Position numbers and translations under genes: made by a program
NCBI GenBank assembly: GCA_964568855.1
Contig: CAZMSD010000008.1
Span: forward strand, 41,881-105,880
Source of the DNA: CAZMSD01 sp964568855
Lineage (GTDB): Bacteria > CAIWAD01
Length of the DNA: 64,000 nucleotides
Reading direction: 5' to 3'
Notes under the pieces: generated by a model
What the model was told of the DNA's origin: nothing
The model's input: the letters and a program-made list of their open reading frames with translations, nothing else
Databases searched by the model: none
Shown: piece after piece, positions 45,414 to 53,806 of the stretch
How positions within the stretch are numbered: the stretch's first letter is position 1
How the letters are laid out: each line of letters starts with the position of its first letter

Positions 45414-46390
45414 ATAGATCCAGGTTCAGGGTACCGGTCCTGTTGCTGGCGGGGCTGTTGATGCTTCCCGAAATCCTGCCCGCCGGCCAGAACAGCAACG
45501 GCGGCGCCACCGGCGCCTTCCGCCGCGTGGGACACAGCGCCCGCCTGATGGGCCTGGGCAACTGCGCCCTCGCCTACCCCGCGGGGGCCGAAAGCCGGCA
45601 GTACAACCCCGCGTTGATCACCTGGCTGGGCCGGCGCAATCTTTCGCTGGGCATGCTGAAGCTGTCCCTCGACCGTCAACTGGGCGGGGTGCATTTCGTG
45701 CTGCCGATCAAGCCCATGGGCGCGGTGGGGCTGAGCTGGACCCGCGCCGCAGTGACCGGGATCCCCGAGACCACGACCTGGGGCGAGACCACCGGACGCG
45801 ACCTGGAGTACGGCGAGAACCTGTTCTCCTTCGGGGTGGCCCTGCAGCCTGCGAGCTTCCTGTCCTTCGGCCTCTCAATGGGCGTCAATACGGCGCGCTT
45901 CAGCGGCCTGGACGAGGGAACCAACGAGCTGAAGGAAAACGCCGCCGGTTTCGACCTGGGCCTGGCTGTGCGCCCCCACGACGATCTCTGGCTGGGGGCC
46001 TCGCTGCGCAACCTGGCGGCCTCCTACCAGTGGGATTCCACCCCGGTCTGGGGAACCTCGGGCGAATCGGCGGCGGACGACGCCCTGCCCTCGCTGTACG
46101 GGCTGGGCGCGGGCCTGCAGCTCTACGATGAGCGACTGCTGCTGCTGGCGGACTACGAGGTTTCCGCCCTCGAGGCCTGGAAGCTCCGCGCGGGGGCCGA
46201 ATTCCGCTCGCCGGCCGGGGAAATGGGCCGCTGGGCCTTCCGCAGCGGTTACGACGACGGCTCGCTCTGTTTCGGGGTGGGCTTCGCCTGGCCTTTCACG
46301 TTGATGGAGGCCGGCATGGACTACGCCGTGGTTTTTCACGAGCACGATCCCTCGGAAATCCATTCCTTTACCTGGACCTTCGTTTTTTAG
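45410..46390 (+). CDS. PorV/PorQ-like outer-membrane barrel protein
   Basis: A 326-residue barrel protein with a signal peptide (MNRSRFRVPVLLLAGLLMLPEILPAG). The opening GAFRRVGHSARLMGLGNCALAYPAGAESRQYNPALITWLG is the PorV/PorQ signature region with its NPA turn, followed by glycine-rich antiparallel strands and an aromatic C-terminus (TWTFVF). It is translated directly from the propeller protein's stop (ATGA). In type IX systems PorV binds cargo at the translocon exit; several paralogues usually exist. Confidence 0.8.
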   Translation: MNRSRFRVPVLLLAGLLMLPEILPAGQNSNGGATGAFRRVGHSARLMGLGNCALAYPAGAESRQYNPALITWLGRRNLSLGMLKLSLDRQLGGVHFVLPIKPMGAVGLSWTRAAVTGIPETTTWGETTGRDLEYGENLFSFGVALQPASFLSFGLSMGVNTARFSGLDEGTNELKENAAGFDLGLAVRPHDDLWLGASLRNLAASYQWDSTPVWGTSGESAADDALPSLYGLGAGLQLYDERLLLLADYEVSALEAWKLRAGAEFRSPAGEMGRWAFRSGYDDGSLCFGVGFAWPFTLMEAGMDYAVVFHEHDPSEIHSFTWTFVF

Positions 46391-46404
46391 GCGGACGCGT
46401 TTCG

Positions 46405-47397
46405 ATGAGTACCGGTGCGACACACAGGATTCGATGCATTACGGCCGTCTGCGCAGCCGCCGCGTCGCTCTGCCTCCATTCCTCAGCGCGGGCCACGGAT
46501 ACGGGGCTGGGTTTCCTCAAGATCTCCTGCGACGCGGTCTCCGGGGCTTCCGGGGAGGTTTCCGCCGTGTATCACACGGGCGCCGCGTCCGCGCTGGGCA
46601 ACCCGGCCCTGATGCCGGAGGGCCGGCGCGGGGTCTTCACGATCACCCACAACCGCTGGATCGCGTCCTCCGACATGCACACCGCGGCGGCCTGTTTTCC
46701 CGCGGGGCCGGTCTGGATCACGCTGGACGCACGGATGCTCGAGCTGAACGGTTTCGAGTTGCGCGAGAACTCGAATCCCGAGCCGCTGGGCGTCTTCGCC
46801 CTGCAGGACGTGGCGGCGGGAATAAGCGTCGCCGCGCGCCTGAACAGTGCCTTAAGCGCGGGCGTAGCGCTGCGTCGCGTTCACGAGAAGATCTACAACC
46901 GTTCGGCCGGCGGCTACCTGGCCGACTTTGGTTTGCACGCAGCCGGCGGCGAATTCGAGCTGGGTCCCTTGCGCGGGGCGGGTTGGCAAACCGGCCTGGT
47001 CCTGCGGAACCTGGGCCACCTGGACGAATTCCTCAACGAAGATCCGCTGCCGCCCGGGATCCTGGCTGTGGCCGCGGGCTTCGAGGACCTCCTGCCATGG
47101 TGGGGGCGTCCATCCAGGTTGCTGCTCGAGTACCGGTTCGAGTTGAAGGGCGCCGACGAGCTGAAGCTGCTGCCCCTGCGGAAATTTGTGGAGCGCGCGC
47201 ACCTGCACCTGGGCGGCGAGCTGCGGCCCCTCGATCCGCTGGCACTGCGCGCGGGCTGGATGACCGGCTACGAGGACCGCGGCTTCACCTGGGGATTCGG
47301 CCTGGTCTGGCGTTCGATGCGGCTGGACTACGCCAACCTGCCCTTCGACCGGGACTTCAGCGACACACACAAGTTCACATTCTCTTTTCCCCTGTAA
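46405..47397 (+). CDS. PorV/PorQ-like outer-membrane barrel protein, second copy
   Basis: A 330-residue paralogue of the preceding barrel: signal peptide, FLKISCDAVSGASGEVSAVYHTGAASALGNPALMPEG (NPA turn) and repeated strands, ending HKFTFSFPL. It begins 15 bases after its neighbour. Cysteines near the mature start (SCDAVSG) may be a quirk of this copy. A longer open frame overlapping it out of frame is not coding. Confidence 0.75.
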   Translation: MSTGATHRIRCITAVCAAAASLCLHSSARATDTGLGFLKISCDAVSGASGEVSAVYHTGAASALGNPALMPEGRRGVFTITHNRWIASSDMHTAAACFPAGPVWITLDARMLELNGFELRENSNPEPLGVFALQDVAAGISVAARLNSALSAGVALRRVHEKIYNRSAGGYLADFGLHAAGGEFELGPLRGAGWQTGLVLRNLGHLDEFLNEDPLPPGILAVAAGFEDLLPWWGRPSRLLLEYRFELKGADELKLLPLRKFVERAHLHLGGELRPLDPLALRAGWMTGYEDRGFTWGFGLVWRSMRLDYANLPFDRDFSDTHKFTFSFPL

Positions 47398-47525
47398 CGG
47401 GGACTTATAAATTGTCGGGGACGCGCTTCCGCCCGCGGGACGGGAGCCTGTACGCTGATCGGCACCTCGTTTCGGGGCGCCGAGGGGACGGTTCACCCGG
47501 ATGTAATACAAAGGAGAGAGGCGCA

Positions 47526-48641
47526 ATGGCCAAATACCGCATTGCCTGGCTGCCCGGAGACGGAGTGGGCAACGACGTGATGGACGCCACCAGGCCCGTT
47601 CTGGACGACCTGGGGCTGGACGCCGAGTACGTGCACGGCGAAATCGGCTGGGAATTCTGGAAGCGGGAGGGAAATCCGCTGCCCGAGCGGACCAAGGAGA
47701 TGCTGCGGACGACCGACGCCGCGCTCTTCGGCGCGATCACCTCCAAGCCCAAGGAGGAGGCGGCCCGGGAGCTCGATCCCTCGCTGCAGGACAAGGGCTA
47801 CGAGTACTTCAGCCCGATTGTGCGCCTGCGGCAGGAATTCAACCTGCACAGCAACATCCGGCCCTGCAAGGCCTACCCCGGCAATCCGCTGAATTACCGC
47901 GACGGCGTCGACCTGGTGATCTTCCGCGAGAACACCGAGGGACTCTACGCGGGCGTGGAATTCCATCCGCTGCCGCGCGAGGTCTTCGAGGCGCTCTCGC
48001 TGCATCCCAAGATGAGCAAGTTCAGCGGATTCGAGCTCGAGGACCTGGCGCTCTCGACGAGGATCATGACCCGCAGCGGCTGTCGCCGCATCGTGCGCAA
48101 CGCCTTCGAGTACGCGCGGGAGCACAAACGCAAGAGCGTCACCGTGGTCGAGAAGCCCAATGTGTTACGCGAGACCGGCGGACTGATGGTCCGCGAGGCG
48201 CGCAAGGTGGCGGCGGACTACCCCGAGATCGAACTCTGGGAGACCAACATCGACGCCCAGTGCATGTGGCTGGTCAAGAATCCCAACGACTACGACGTGC
48301 TGGTGGCCGAGAACATGTTCGGCGACATCATCAGCGACCTGGCGGCCCAGCTGGTCGGAGGGCTGGGATTCGCGGCCTCGGGCAACATCGGCGACGACTA
48401 CGCGGTCTTCGAGCCCACGCACGGGAGCGCGCCGAAGTACGCGGGCGGGAACAAGGTCAACCCGATGGCCATGCTGTTGACCGCCAAGTTGATGGTTGAC
48501 TGGCTCGGCGAGCAGGAGATGGCCGAGAGGCTTGAAACGGCCATCGCCCAGGTCCTGCGCGAAGGGGCCGTTCGAACCTACGACATGGGCGGTTCCGACG
48601 GCACGCGGGAAATGGCTCAGGCCGTGCGGGAGAAAATCTGA
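47526..48641 (+). CDS. Isocitrate/isopropylmalate dehydrogenase family enzyme
   Basis: A 371-residue beta-decarboxylating dehydrogenase. GDGVGNDVMDAT opens the nucleotide-binding half; the substrate loop is SNIRPCKAYPGNPLNYRDGVDLVIFRENTEGLYAG; metal-binding residues are in AENMFGDIISD; EPTHGSAPKYAGG is the cofactor region. It oxidises a 2-hydroxy acid such as isocitrate or 3-isopropylmalate with NAD(P). The pattern leans to NAD-type isocitrate dehydrogenase, but residues do not fix the substrate. AAGGAGAG precedes the ATG. No leucine or TCA cycle partner is adjacent. Confidence 0.85.
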   Translation: MAKYRIAWLPGDGVGNDVMDATRPVLDDLGLDAEYVHGEIGWEFWKREGNPLPERTKEMLRTTDAALFGAITSKPKEEAARELDPSLQDKGYEYFSPIVRLRQEFNLHSNIRPCKAYPGNPLNYRDGVDLVIFRENTEGLYAGVEFHPLPREVFEALSLHPKMSKFSGFELEDLALSTRIMTRSGCRRIVRNAFEYAREHKRKSVTVVEKPNVLRETGGLMVREARKVAADYPEIELWETNIDAQCMWLVKNPNDYDVLVAENMFGDIISDLAAQLVGGLGFAASGNIGDDYAVFEPTHGSAPKYAGGNKVNPMAMLLTAKLMVDWLGEQEMAERLETAIAQVLREGAVRTYDMGGSDGTREMAQAVREKI

Positions 48642-48649
48642 GACACGAC

Positions 48650-49324
48650 GTGTCACACATGGGACACAGACGGAAACCGGTCGGGAACCGCGGACACGCT
48701 TCGACGAGTGGACCGCGGTTCCGCGTTCTGCGGGCGGCCGTGTCCTGCGCGCTTGCACCCGCGATTGCGCCCGCGCTGCTGCTCGCGGGCTGCGAACTCT
48801 TCCAGGGCCGCGAAGTGGAAGCGCCCGAGCTGGACGGCGAGGGCGATTGGCTGCCCCCCTTGTCGCCCGCAAGCGTCGTGCATAACCTGAGAGAGGCGGT
48901 GCGCACGCTGGACTCGGGGAATTACATCGCCGCGCTGTCCGACAGCGGGTGGGCAGCGCCTTTCCGCTTCCTGCCCGACCAGCAGTATCAGGGGCACGAG
49001 GTCATGGAGGACTGGGACGCCGACGACGAAGCGATCTACTGGCAGAACGTAGTGGAGCACATGGGCGCGCTGCAGTACGCCGAGGAACCCCGCCTGGACA
49101 TCGACACGTTGAACGCCCAGCTCTACGGTGACAGTGCATCACTGGCGGCTTCGTACTACCTTTTCCTCGATCACGGACGGGAAGGTCTGCCGGACGAATT
49201 CGCGGGAACGCTGCGCTTCACGCTGACTCGCCACCTGGAAACCGGCGACTGGGCAATCAGCCGCTGGGAGGACGCCTCGGACAGCACCGGCAGCTGGACA
49301 AGGCTCAAGGTGGAGTTCTACTGA
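48650..49324 (+). CDS. Lipoprotein of unknown function, NTF2-like fold possible
   Basis: A 224-residue lipoprotein, starting at the GTG at 48650 or the ATG at 48659. The signal ends LLLAGC (lipobox). The mature part is about 170 residues of mixed helix/strand with NLREAVRTLDSGNYIAALSDSGW and ALQYAEEPRLDIDTL, resembling small NTF2-like domains. It shares overall layout with the lipoprotein at 49395, which follows with a 70-base gap, and is probably its paralogue. Substrate or partner unknown. Confidence 0.6.
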   Translation: MSHMGHRRKPVGNRGHASTSGPRFRVLRAAVSCALAPAIAPALLLAGCELFQGREVEAPELDGEGDWLPPLSPASVVHNLREAVRTLDSGNYIAALSDSGWAAPFRFLPDQQYQGHEVMEDWDADDEAIYWQNVVEHMGALQYAEEPRLDIDTLNAQLYGDSASLAASYYLFLDHGREGLPDEFAGTLRFTLTRHLETGDWAISRWEDASDSTGSWTRLKVEFY

Positions 49325-49394
49325 AGCGAGCCGACCGCGTCCGAGCGGATGGGCCTCGAAGCCGGCCACCGGGAGGCAAGCGGAAAATCGCGCA

Positions 49395-49952
49395 ATGCGA
49401 ATCGGTCCACTATTCTCGCTCTCGCGCCGGCTGCGGACGGCCGCATCGCCGATCCTGCTGCTTTGTATCACCGGTTGCGAGAATCCCTTCGCCCCGCTCC
49501 TGGGGGACCCCGTTTCCATCTGGACGGACCAGACCACGGTCGGCGGGTTGCTGGACAATTTCCGGAACGCCTACACCCGCAAAGATTCGCTGCGCTACGC
49601 GGAGTGCCTGGCCTGCCCGGACTACCGGTTCAACTACTTCGACGAGGAACTGGGCGAGTACTCCTGGATGCCCCGCGAGGTCGATCTGGCGACCACCGGA
49701 CGCCTGTTCCGGCATTTTTCGACGGTCGACCTGCGCTGGGTGGGAGTGGCGGAGGAATTGGCGCAGCGCGACGACCTGGGTCTGGACATCAGTTTCACCG
49801 TATTCTTCGAGCTGACCCTCAACTACGATGTGATCACCGGCCACGCGCGGTTCAGCGTCCGGCGAGAGGTGCCGACCGGCGCGGAATGCGCCAGCCCCGT
49901 CTACGACGACGACCCGGTGTTCCGCATCCGTCAGTGGGACGACGATCTCTGA
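49395..49952 (+). CDS. Lipoprotein of unknown function, paralogue of the preceding gene
   Basis: A 185-residue lipoprotein with the lipobox LLCITGC and a compact domain containing LLDNFRNAYTRKDSLRYAECLACPDYRFNYFDEE, alignable with NLREAVRTLDSGNYIAALSDSGWAAPFRFLPD of the neighbour. The end DPVFRIRQWDDDL again resembles its partner's DWAISRWEDAS. The shared pattern (helix, tryptophan-rich strands) is of the NTF2-like type. It is followed after 10 bases by a polysaccharide-deacetylase-like gene. Confidence 0.6.
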   Translation: MRIGPLFSLSRRLRTAASPILLLCITGCENPFAPLLGDPVSIWTDQTTVGGLLDNFRNAYTRKDSLRYAECLACPDYRFNYFDEELGEYSWMPREVDLATTGRLFRHFSTVDLRWVGVAEELAQRDDLGLDISFTVFFELTLNYDVITGHARFSVRREVPTGAECASPVYDDDPVFRIRQWDDDL

Positions 49953-49962
49953 GAGCCGGCGT

Positions 49963-50895
49963 GTGACAGGACGCCGGGATCTGGTTATGTATCACAGCAA
50001 GCCGTGGATCCTGCTCGTTTTCTGCTGGCTGCTCGCCGGGCCGCCGATCCCCGCGGCGGAGGAGCCCGGGACAGGTCTCTCCGGCGGAGATCCGCGCGTC
50101 CTCCCGGCGACCGGCCCGCATCGCCTGGCGATCATCATCGACGACATGGGCCACGCGCGGAATTCCCGGCTGGACGAGCGGCTGATGGCCCTTCCAGTGG
50201 AGATCGCCTTCTCGATCATTCCCCGGACCCCGGGCTGCGCCTCCCTCGTGGAGCACTGCCGCCGCGAAGACCGTGAGTACCTGGCGCACCTTCCCTGGCA
50301 GCCGATGAACCGCGAGCTGCCGCGCGAAGCGACCCTGATGGCTGTCAACTCATCGAGGTCAATTCTATATTCATTGCTTCTTGAAGCGGTGGAGTGTCTG
50401 CCCGGAATGATCGCGGCGAACAATCACCAGGGATCGCTGGCCTCGCTGGATGAGCGGTTCCTCGAACGTTTCGCGGGGATCTACGCCGGGCTGGAACTGC
50501 CCTTCATCGACAGCCGGACCGTCGGCGGCAGCAAGGTTAAAACGGCCTTGGGTCGGCACGGTATCCCGGTGCTGGAAAACAACCTCTTCCTGGATCACGA
50601 AGACGACCCGCGACGGATCCGCGCCAGGCTGCGGGACTTGCTGCGACTGGCCGCCGGGCGCCCGACGACGATCGCCATCGCCCATCCGCGGCTCAACACC
50701 CTGGATGCGCTGGAGGAATTCCTCGAGCGGCTGCCGGACTGGATCGAGCTGGTGCCCCCGAGCGAGTTCATGCCCAGGCGGAAGGGGATGAACGATGCGC
50801 TGGCCGAGATCGCTCAGGGAATCCGGCGGGGGAGTGCGGGCGAGCCGGCAGAATCAGGCGAACCGCGACGGGAGGGAGCAGACTCCCTGCCCTGA
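49963..50895 (+). CDS. Divergent polysaccharide deacetylase family protein (YibQ-like)
   Basis: A protein of 310 residues from the GTG at 49963; the in-frame ATG at 49987 directly precedes the signal peptide (MYHSKPWILLVFCWLLAG) and is an equal candidate. The domain (about 55-270) begins RLAIIIDDMG and has VEIAFSIIPRTPGC, AHLPWQPMN, ANNHQGSLAS, PFIDSRTVGGS and IAIAHPRL, the pattern of the divergent polysaccharide deacetylase family (PF04748). These are exported proteins near the cell wall whose activity is not settled. The C-terminal tail is charged and disordered. Confidence 0.8.
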   Translation: MTGRRDLVMYHSKPWILLVFCWLLAGPPIPAAEEPGTGLSGGDPRVLPATGPHRLAIIIDDMGHARNSRLDERLMALPVEIAFSIIPRTPGCASLVEHCRREDREYLAHLPWQPMNRELPREATLMAVNSSRSILYSLLLEAVECLPGMIAANNHQGSLASLDERFLERFAGIYAGLELPFIDSRTVGGSKVKTALGRHGIPVLENNLFLDHEDDPRRIRARLRDLLRLAAGRPTTIAIAHPRLNTLDALEEFLERLPDWIELVPPSEFMPRRKGMNDALAEIAQGIRRGSAGEPAESGEPRREGADSLP

Positions 50896-50950
50896 TCGGT
50901 CACGGTCGCCGCGCGTGGAAGTCCGGCGGACCGCGTCGAAGGAGAATGCC

Positions 50951-51691
50951 ATGAGACTCGGCGTCAATATCGACCACATCGCCACCGTCCGGCAGGCCCG
51001 CCGGACCTACGAGCCCGATCCGGTTCACGCCGTGGGCATCGTCGAGCGCGCGGGCGCGGACGGGATCGTGTGTCACCTGCGCGAGGACCGGCGGCACGTC
51101 TCAGACCGCGACCTGGCCTTGATCCGCAAGGTCGTCACCACGCATCTCAATCTGGAGATGGCCTCGACGGAGGAGATGGTGCGCATCGCGATCGAGACCT
51201 GCCCAGACATGGTGACCCTGGTGCCCGAGAAACGCGAGGAGGTCACCACGGAGGGCGGCCTGAACGTATTGTCGGGGGACGACACGCTCAAGGAGCGGAT
51301 CGAGCAGCTGCGCGCCCACGGCATCGTGGTCAGCCTGTTCGTGGATCCCGAGCTGGAGATCCTCAAGGAAAGCCGCCGACTGGGGGCCGATTTCGTGGAA
51401 CTGCACACCGGCGCCTACGCCAACCTGCGCGGAGAGAAGGAGATCGAGCTGGAAGCCCTGCGCATCCGCGAGATGGCCATCGCCGCCCGGAAGTTCGGTC
51501 TCAGGGTCAGCGCGGGGCACGGCCTGACCTATCACAACGTGGATCGGATCGCCGCCATCGCCGAGGTTGAAGAGCTCAACATCGGTCACACTATCATCGC
51601 CCGGGCCGTGTTCGACGGACTGGACACGGCGGTGCGGGACATGCTTTCAATCATCCGGCCCGCCGCGCGGTCGACGGGCCCGGCCGGCTGA
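50951..51691 (+). CDS. pdxJ: Pyridoxine 5'-phosphate synthase
   Basis: A 246-residue TIM-barrel enzyme. MRLGVNIDHIATVRQARRT is the substrate-binding N-terminus; GADGIVCHLREDRRHV, FVELHTGAYAN and VSAGHGLTYHNV are the other active-site loops. It condenses 1-deoxyxylulose 5-phosphate with 3-amino-2-oxopropyl phosphate to give pyridoxine 5'-phosphate. AAGGAGAA is the ribosome site, and the ATG at 50951 fits the family start. Its presence implies that the cell makes DXP. The next gene encodes a PLP enzyme, which fits the supply of PLP. Confidence 0.95.
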   Translation: MRLGVNIDHIATVRQARRTYEPDPVHAVGIVERAGADGIVCHLREDRRHVSDRDLALIRKVVTTHLNLEMASTEEMVRIAIETCPDMVTLVPEKREEVTTEGGLNVLSGDDTLKERIEQLRAHGIVVSLFVDPELEILKESRRLGADFVELHTGAYANLRGEKEIELEALRIREMAIAARKFGLRVSAGHGLTYHNVDRIAAIAEVEELNIGHTIIARAVFDGLDTAVRDMLSIIRPAARSTGPAG

Positions 51692-51730
51692 TCGCCGCGG
51701 ATCAACCGCCGCTGCAACAGGAGAGCCTCG

Positions 51731-53107
51731 ATGGAATTCCCAGCCGAACCTTTTCGGATCAAGGTCGTCGAGCCGGTGCGATCCGTGTCACGCGACGAGC
51801 GCGAGGAACTGGTCCGCGAGGCCGGATACAACGTGTTCACAATTCCCGCGGACAAGATCTACGTCGACCTGTTGACGGATTCCGGCACCAGCGCCATGAG
51901 CGACAACCAGTGGGCCGGGATGATGATCGGAGACGAGTCTTACGCGGGCAGCCGCAATTACTACACCTTCGAAGAGCAGGTGCGCAAGATCTTCGGCTAC
52001 CGGCACGTGATACCCACCCACCAGGGAAGGGTGGCCGAGAACCTGCTCTTTTCCACGCTGGTCAAGCCCGGGACGGCGGTGCCCAACAACATCCACTTCG
52101 ACACCACGAAAGCCAACGTCCAGGTCAACGGCGGCAAGGCCCTGGACTGCGTCCAGCGCAAGGCCTACGATCCGGACCTGGTGGACGATTTCAAGGGCAA
52201 CATGGACCTGGAGCTGCTCGAGGAGACCATCGAGCGGATCGGGATCGAGCGCATTCCGCTGGTGCTGCTGACCATCACGAACAACTCGGGCGGCGGCCAG
52301 CCGGTCTCCATGCAGAACATCCGTGATACGAAACGCCTGCTGAAGAAGTACGGCATCCCGCTGTTCTTCGACGCCTGCCGCTTTGCCGAGAACTGCTACT
52401 TCATCAAGCACCGCGAGCCCGAGTTCGCCAACCACTCGATCCTGGAGATCGCCCAGGAGATGTTCAGCTACGGCGACGGCTGCACGATGAGCGCCAAGAA
52501 GGACGGCCTGGTGAACATCGGCGGCTTTCTCTGCCTGAACGACGGCGAACTCGCCCAGCAGATCAAGAACCGCCTGATCCTGATCGAGGGCTTTCCCACC
52601 TACGGGGGACTGGCCGGCCGCGACCTGGAGGCGATCGCCCGCGGGCTGCACGAAGTGCTCGACGAGACCTACCTGGCCTACCGCATCGCCCAGGTCAAGG
52701 GCCTGGCCGAGGAGCTGAGCGATCATGGAATCCCGGTGGTCAAGCCGCCTGGCGGGCACGCGGTGTATCTCAACGCCAAGCGCTTCCTGCCGCAGATCCC
52801 GCCGGAGCTGTTTCCCGGGCAGACCCTCGTGGTCGAGCTGTACCGCGAGGGCGGAATCCGGGCGGTGGAAATCGGCAGCCTGATGTTTGCGGAGACCGAT
52901 CCCGACACGGGGGAAACGCATTATCCCGAAATGGAACTGGTGCGGTTGGCGATTCCGCGTCGGGTATACACCAGCGCCCACATGAACTACGTGGCCCATG
53001 TGATCAAGCGCATCTGGGAACGCAGGGAGAACTTGAAGGGCATGCGTCTGACCTACAGCCCGAAGCTGCTGCGTCACTTCACCGCCCGCCTGGAATTCGT
53101 CGACTGA
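51731..53107 (+). CDS. tnaA: Tryptophanase-like PLP enzyme (tryptophanase/tyrosine phenol-lyase family)
   Basis: A 458-residue beta-eliminating lyase. The PLP lysine is K257 in SAKKDG and PTHQGR is near residue 95. Much of the sequence is closer to tyrosine phenol-lyase (SAMSDNQWAGMM, FSYGDGCTMSAKKD). Three residues that separate the families are of tryptophanase type: D124 where tyrosine phenol-lyase has T124, I381 where it has R381, and H449 (LRHFTAR) where it has F448. The likely reaction is tryptophan to indole, pyruvate and ammonia. It lies 39 bases after pdxJ. No tnaC-like leader or permease is visible. Confidence 0.8.
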   Translation: MEFPAEPFRIKVVEPVRSVSRDEREELVREAGYNVFTIPADKIYVDLLTDSGTSAMSDNQWAGMMIGDESYAGSRNYYTFEEQVRKIFGYRHVIPTHQGRVAENLLFSTLVKPGTAVPNNIHFDTTKANVQVNGGKALDCVQRKAYDPDLVDDFKGNMDLELLEETIERIGIERIPLVLLTITNNSGGGQPVSMQNIRDTKRLLKKYGIPLFFDACRFAENCYFIKHREPEFANHSILEIAQEMFSYGDGCTMSAKKDGLVNIGGFLCLNDGELAQQIKNRLILIEGFPTYGGLAGRDLEAIARGLHEVLDETYLAYRIAQVKGLAEELSDHGIPVVKPPGGHAVYLNAKRFLPQIPPELFPGQTLVVELYREGGIRAVEIGSLMFAETDPDTGETHYPEMELVRLAIPRRVYTSAHMNYVAHVIKRIWERRENLKGMRLTYSPKLLRHFTARLEFVD

Positions 53108-53124
53108 GACCCGGAGTCTTCGTG

Positions 53125-53793
53125 ATGCAGCCCACCGGCCTGATGCCCGGTTCCTATGCTGGGGTCCTGATGGACCTGGACGGCGTGATCATCGACTCGA
53201 TGCCGGCGCACGTCCGTTCCTGGGTCGCCGCCTGCGCCGCCGAGGGCGTGCGGATCGATCCGGCGATCCCGCGGATCCGCGAAGGTGAAAAAGCGCTGAT
53301 TACCTGCCGCTGGATTTCCGATAAGTATGACCTGGGCTGGGACGACGAACGCTGCGCCGCGCTCGTGGAAAGGAAGCGCGAACTGTACCGGGCCGAGGCC
53401 GAGGTGCAGGTCTTTCCCGGGGCGGAACGCGCGATCCGCGGGCTCAAGTCCGCGTGTGTACCACTCGCGGTGGTAACGGGATCGGCGCTGGTCAACATGC
53501 AGGCCGTGGTGCCCCAGGAGCTGCTGGAGCTCTTCGATATCCGTCTCACGGCCGAGGATTACGAGCGCGGCAAGCCCGATCCCGAACCGTACGCGCGGGC
53601 GGCCGAGCAGCTGCGTCTCAGGCCCCGGGATTGCCTGGCCGTGGAGAACGCGCCCCTGGGAATCCGCTCCGCCCGGGCGGCCGGATGCGCCGTGCTGGCC
53701 CTGGCCACCACGCTCGAACCCTGGCAGCTCGCCGAGGCGCACGAAGTGGCCGTATCACACGACCGGATTCTGGAACTGATGATTCCCGAATAG
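53125..53793 (+). CDS. HAD-family phosphatase, phosphoglucomutase-like
   Basis: A 222-residue HAD hydrolase (start ATG 53125; the GTG at 53122 would add one residue). Motif I is VLMDLDGVIIDS, the cap region follows, motif II VVTGSA, and motif III KPDPEPYARAAEQL ... CLAVENAPLGIRSARAAG. The layout is that of beta-phosphoglucomutase/phosphoglycolate-type HADs. Its substrate is a small phosphate ester. It lies 17 bases after the tryptophanase gene and 13 before fbp, so it may be part of a carbon operon. Confidence 0.85.
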   Translation: MQPTGLMPGSYAGVLMDLDGVIIDSMPAHVRSWVAACAAEGVRIDPAIPRIREGEKALITCRWISDKYDLGWDDERCAALVERKRELYRAEAEVQVFPGAERAIRGLKSACVPLAVVTGSALVNMQAVVPQELLELFDIRLTAEDYERGKPDPEPYARAAEQLRLRPRDCLAVENAPLGIRSARAAGCAVLALATTLEPWQLAEAHEVAVSHDRILELMIPE

Positions 53794-53806
53794 AGGAGAT
53801 CCTCTC

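Noticed and set aside
46434..47525. Open frame extending the isocitrate/isopropylmalate dehydrogenase upstream by 360 codons
   Set aside because: The extension overlaps the PorV-like gene out of frame and is arginine-rich noise; a strong ribosome site precedes the ATG at 47526.
51731..53107. Naming the enzyme tyrosine phenol-lyase from overall similarity
   Set aside because: The three substrate-determining positions match tryptophanase.
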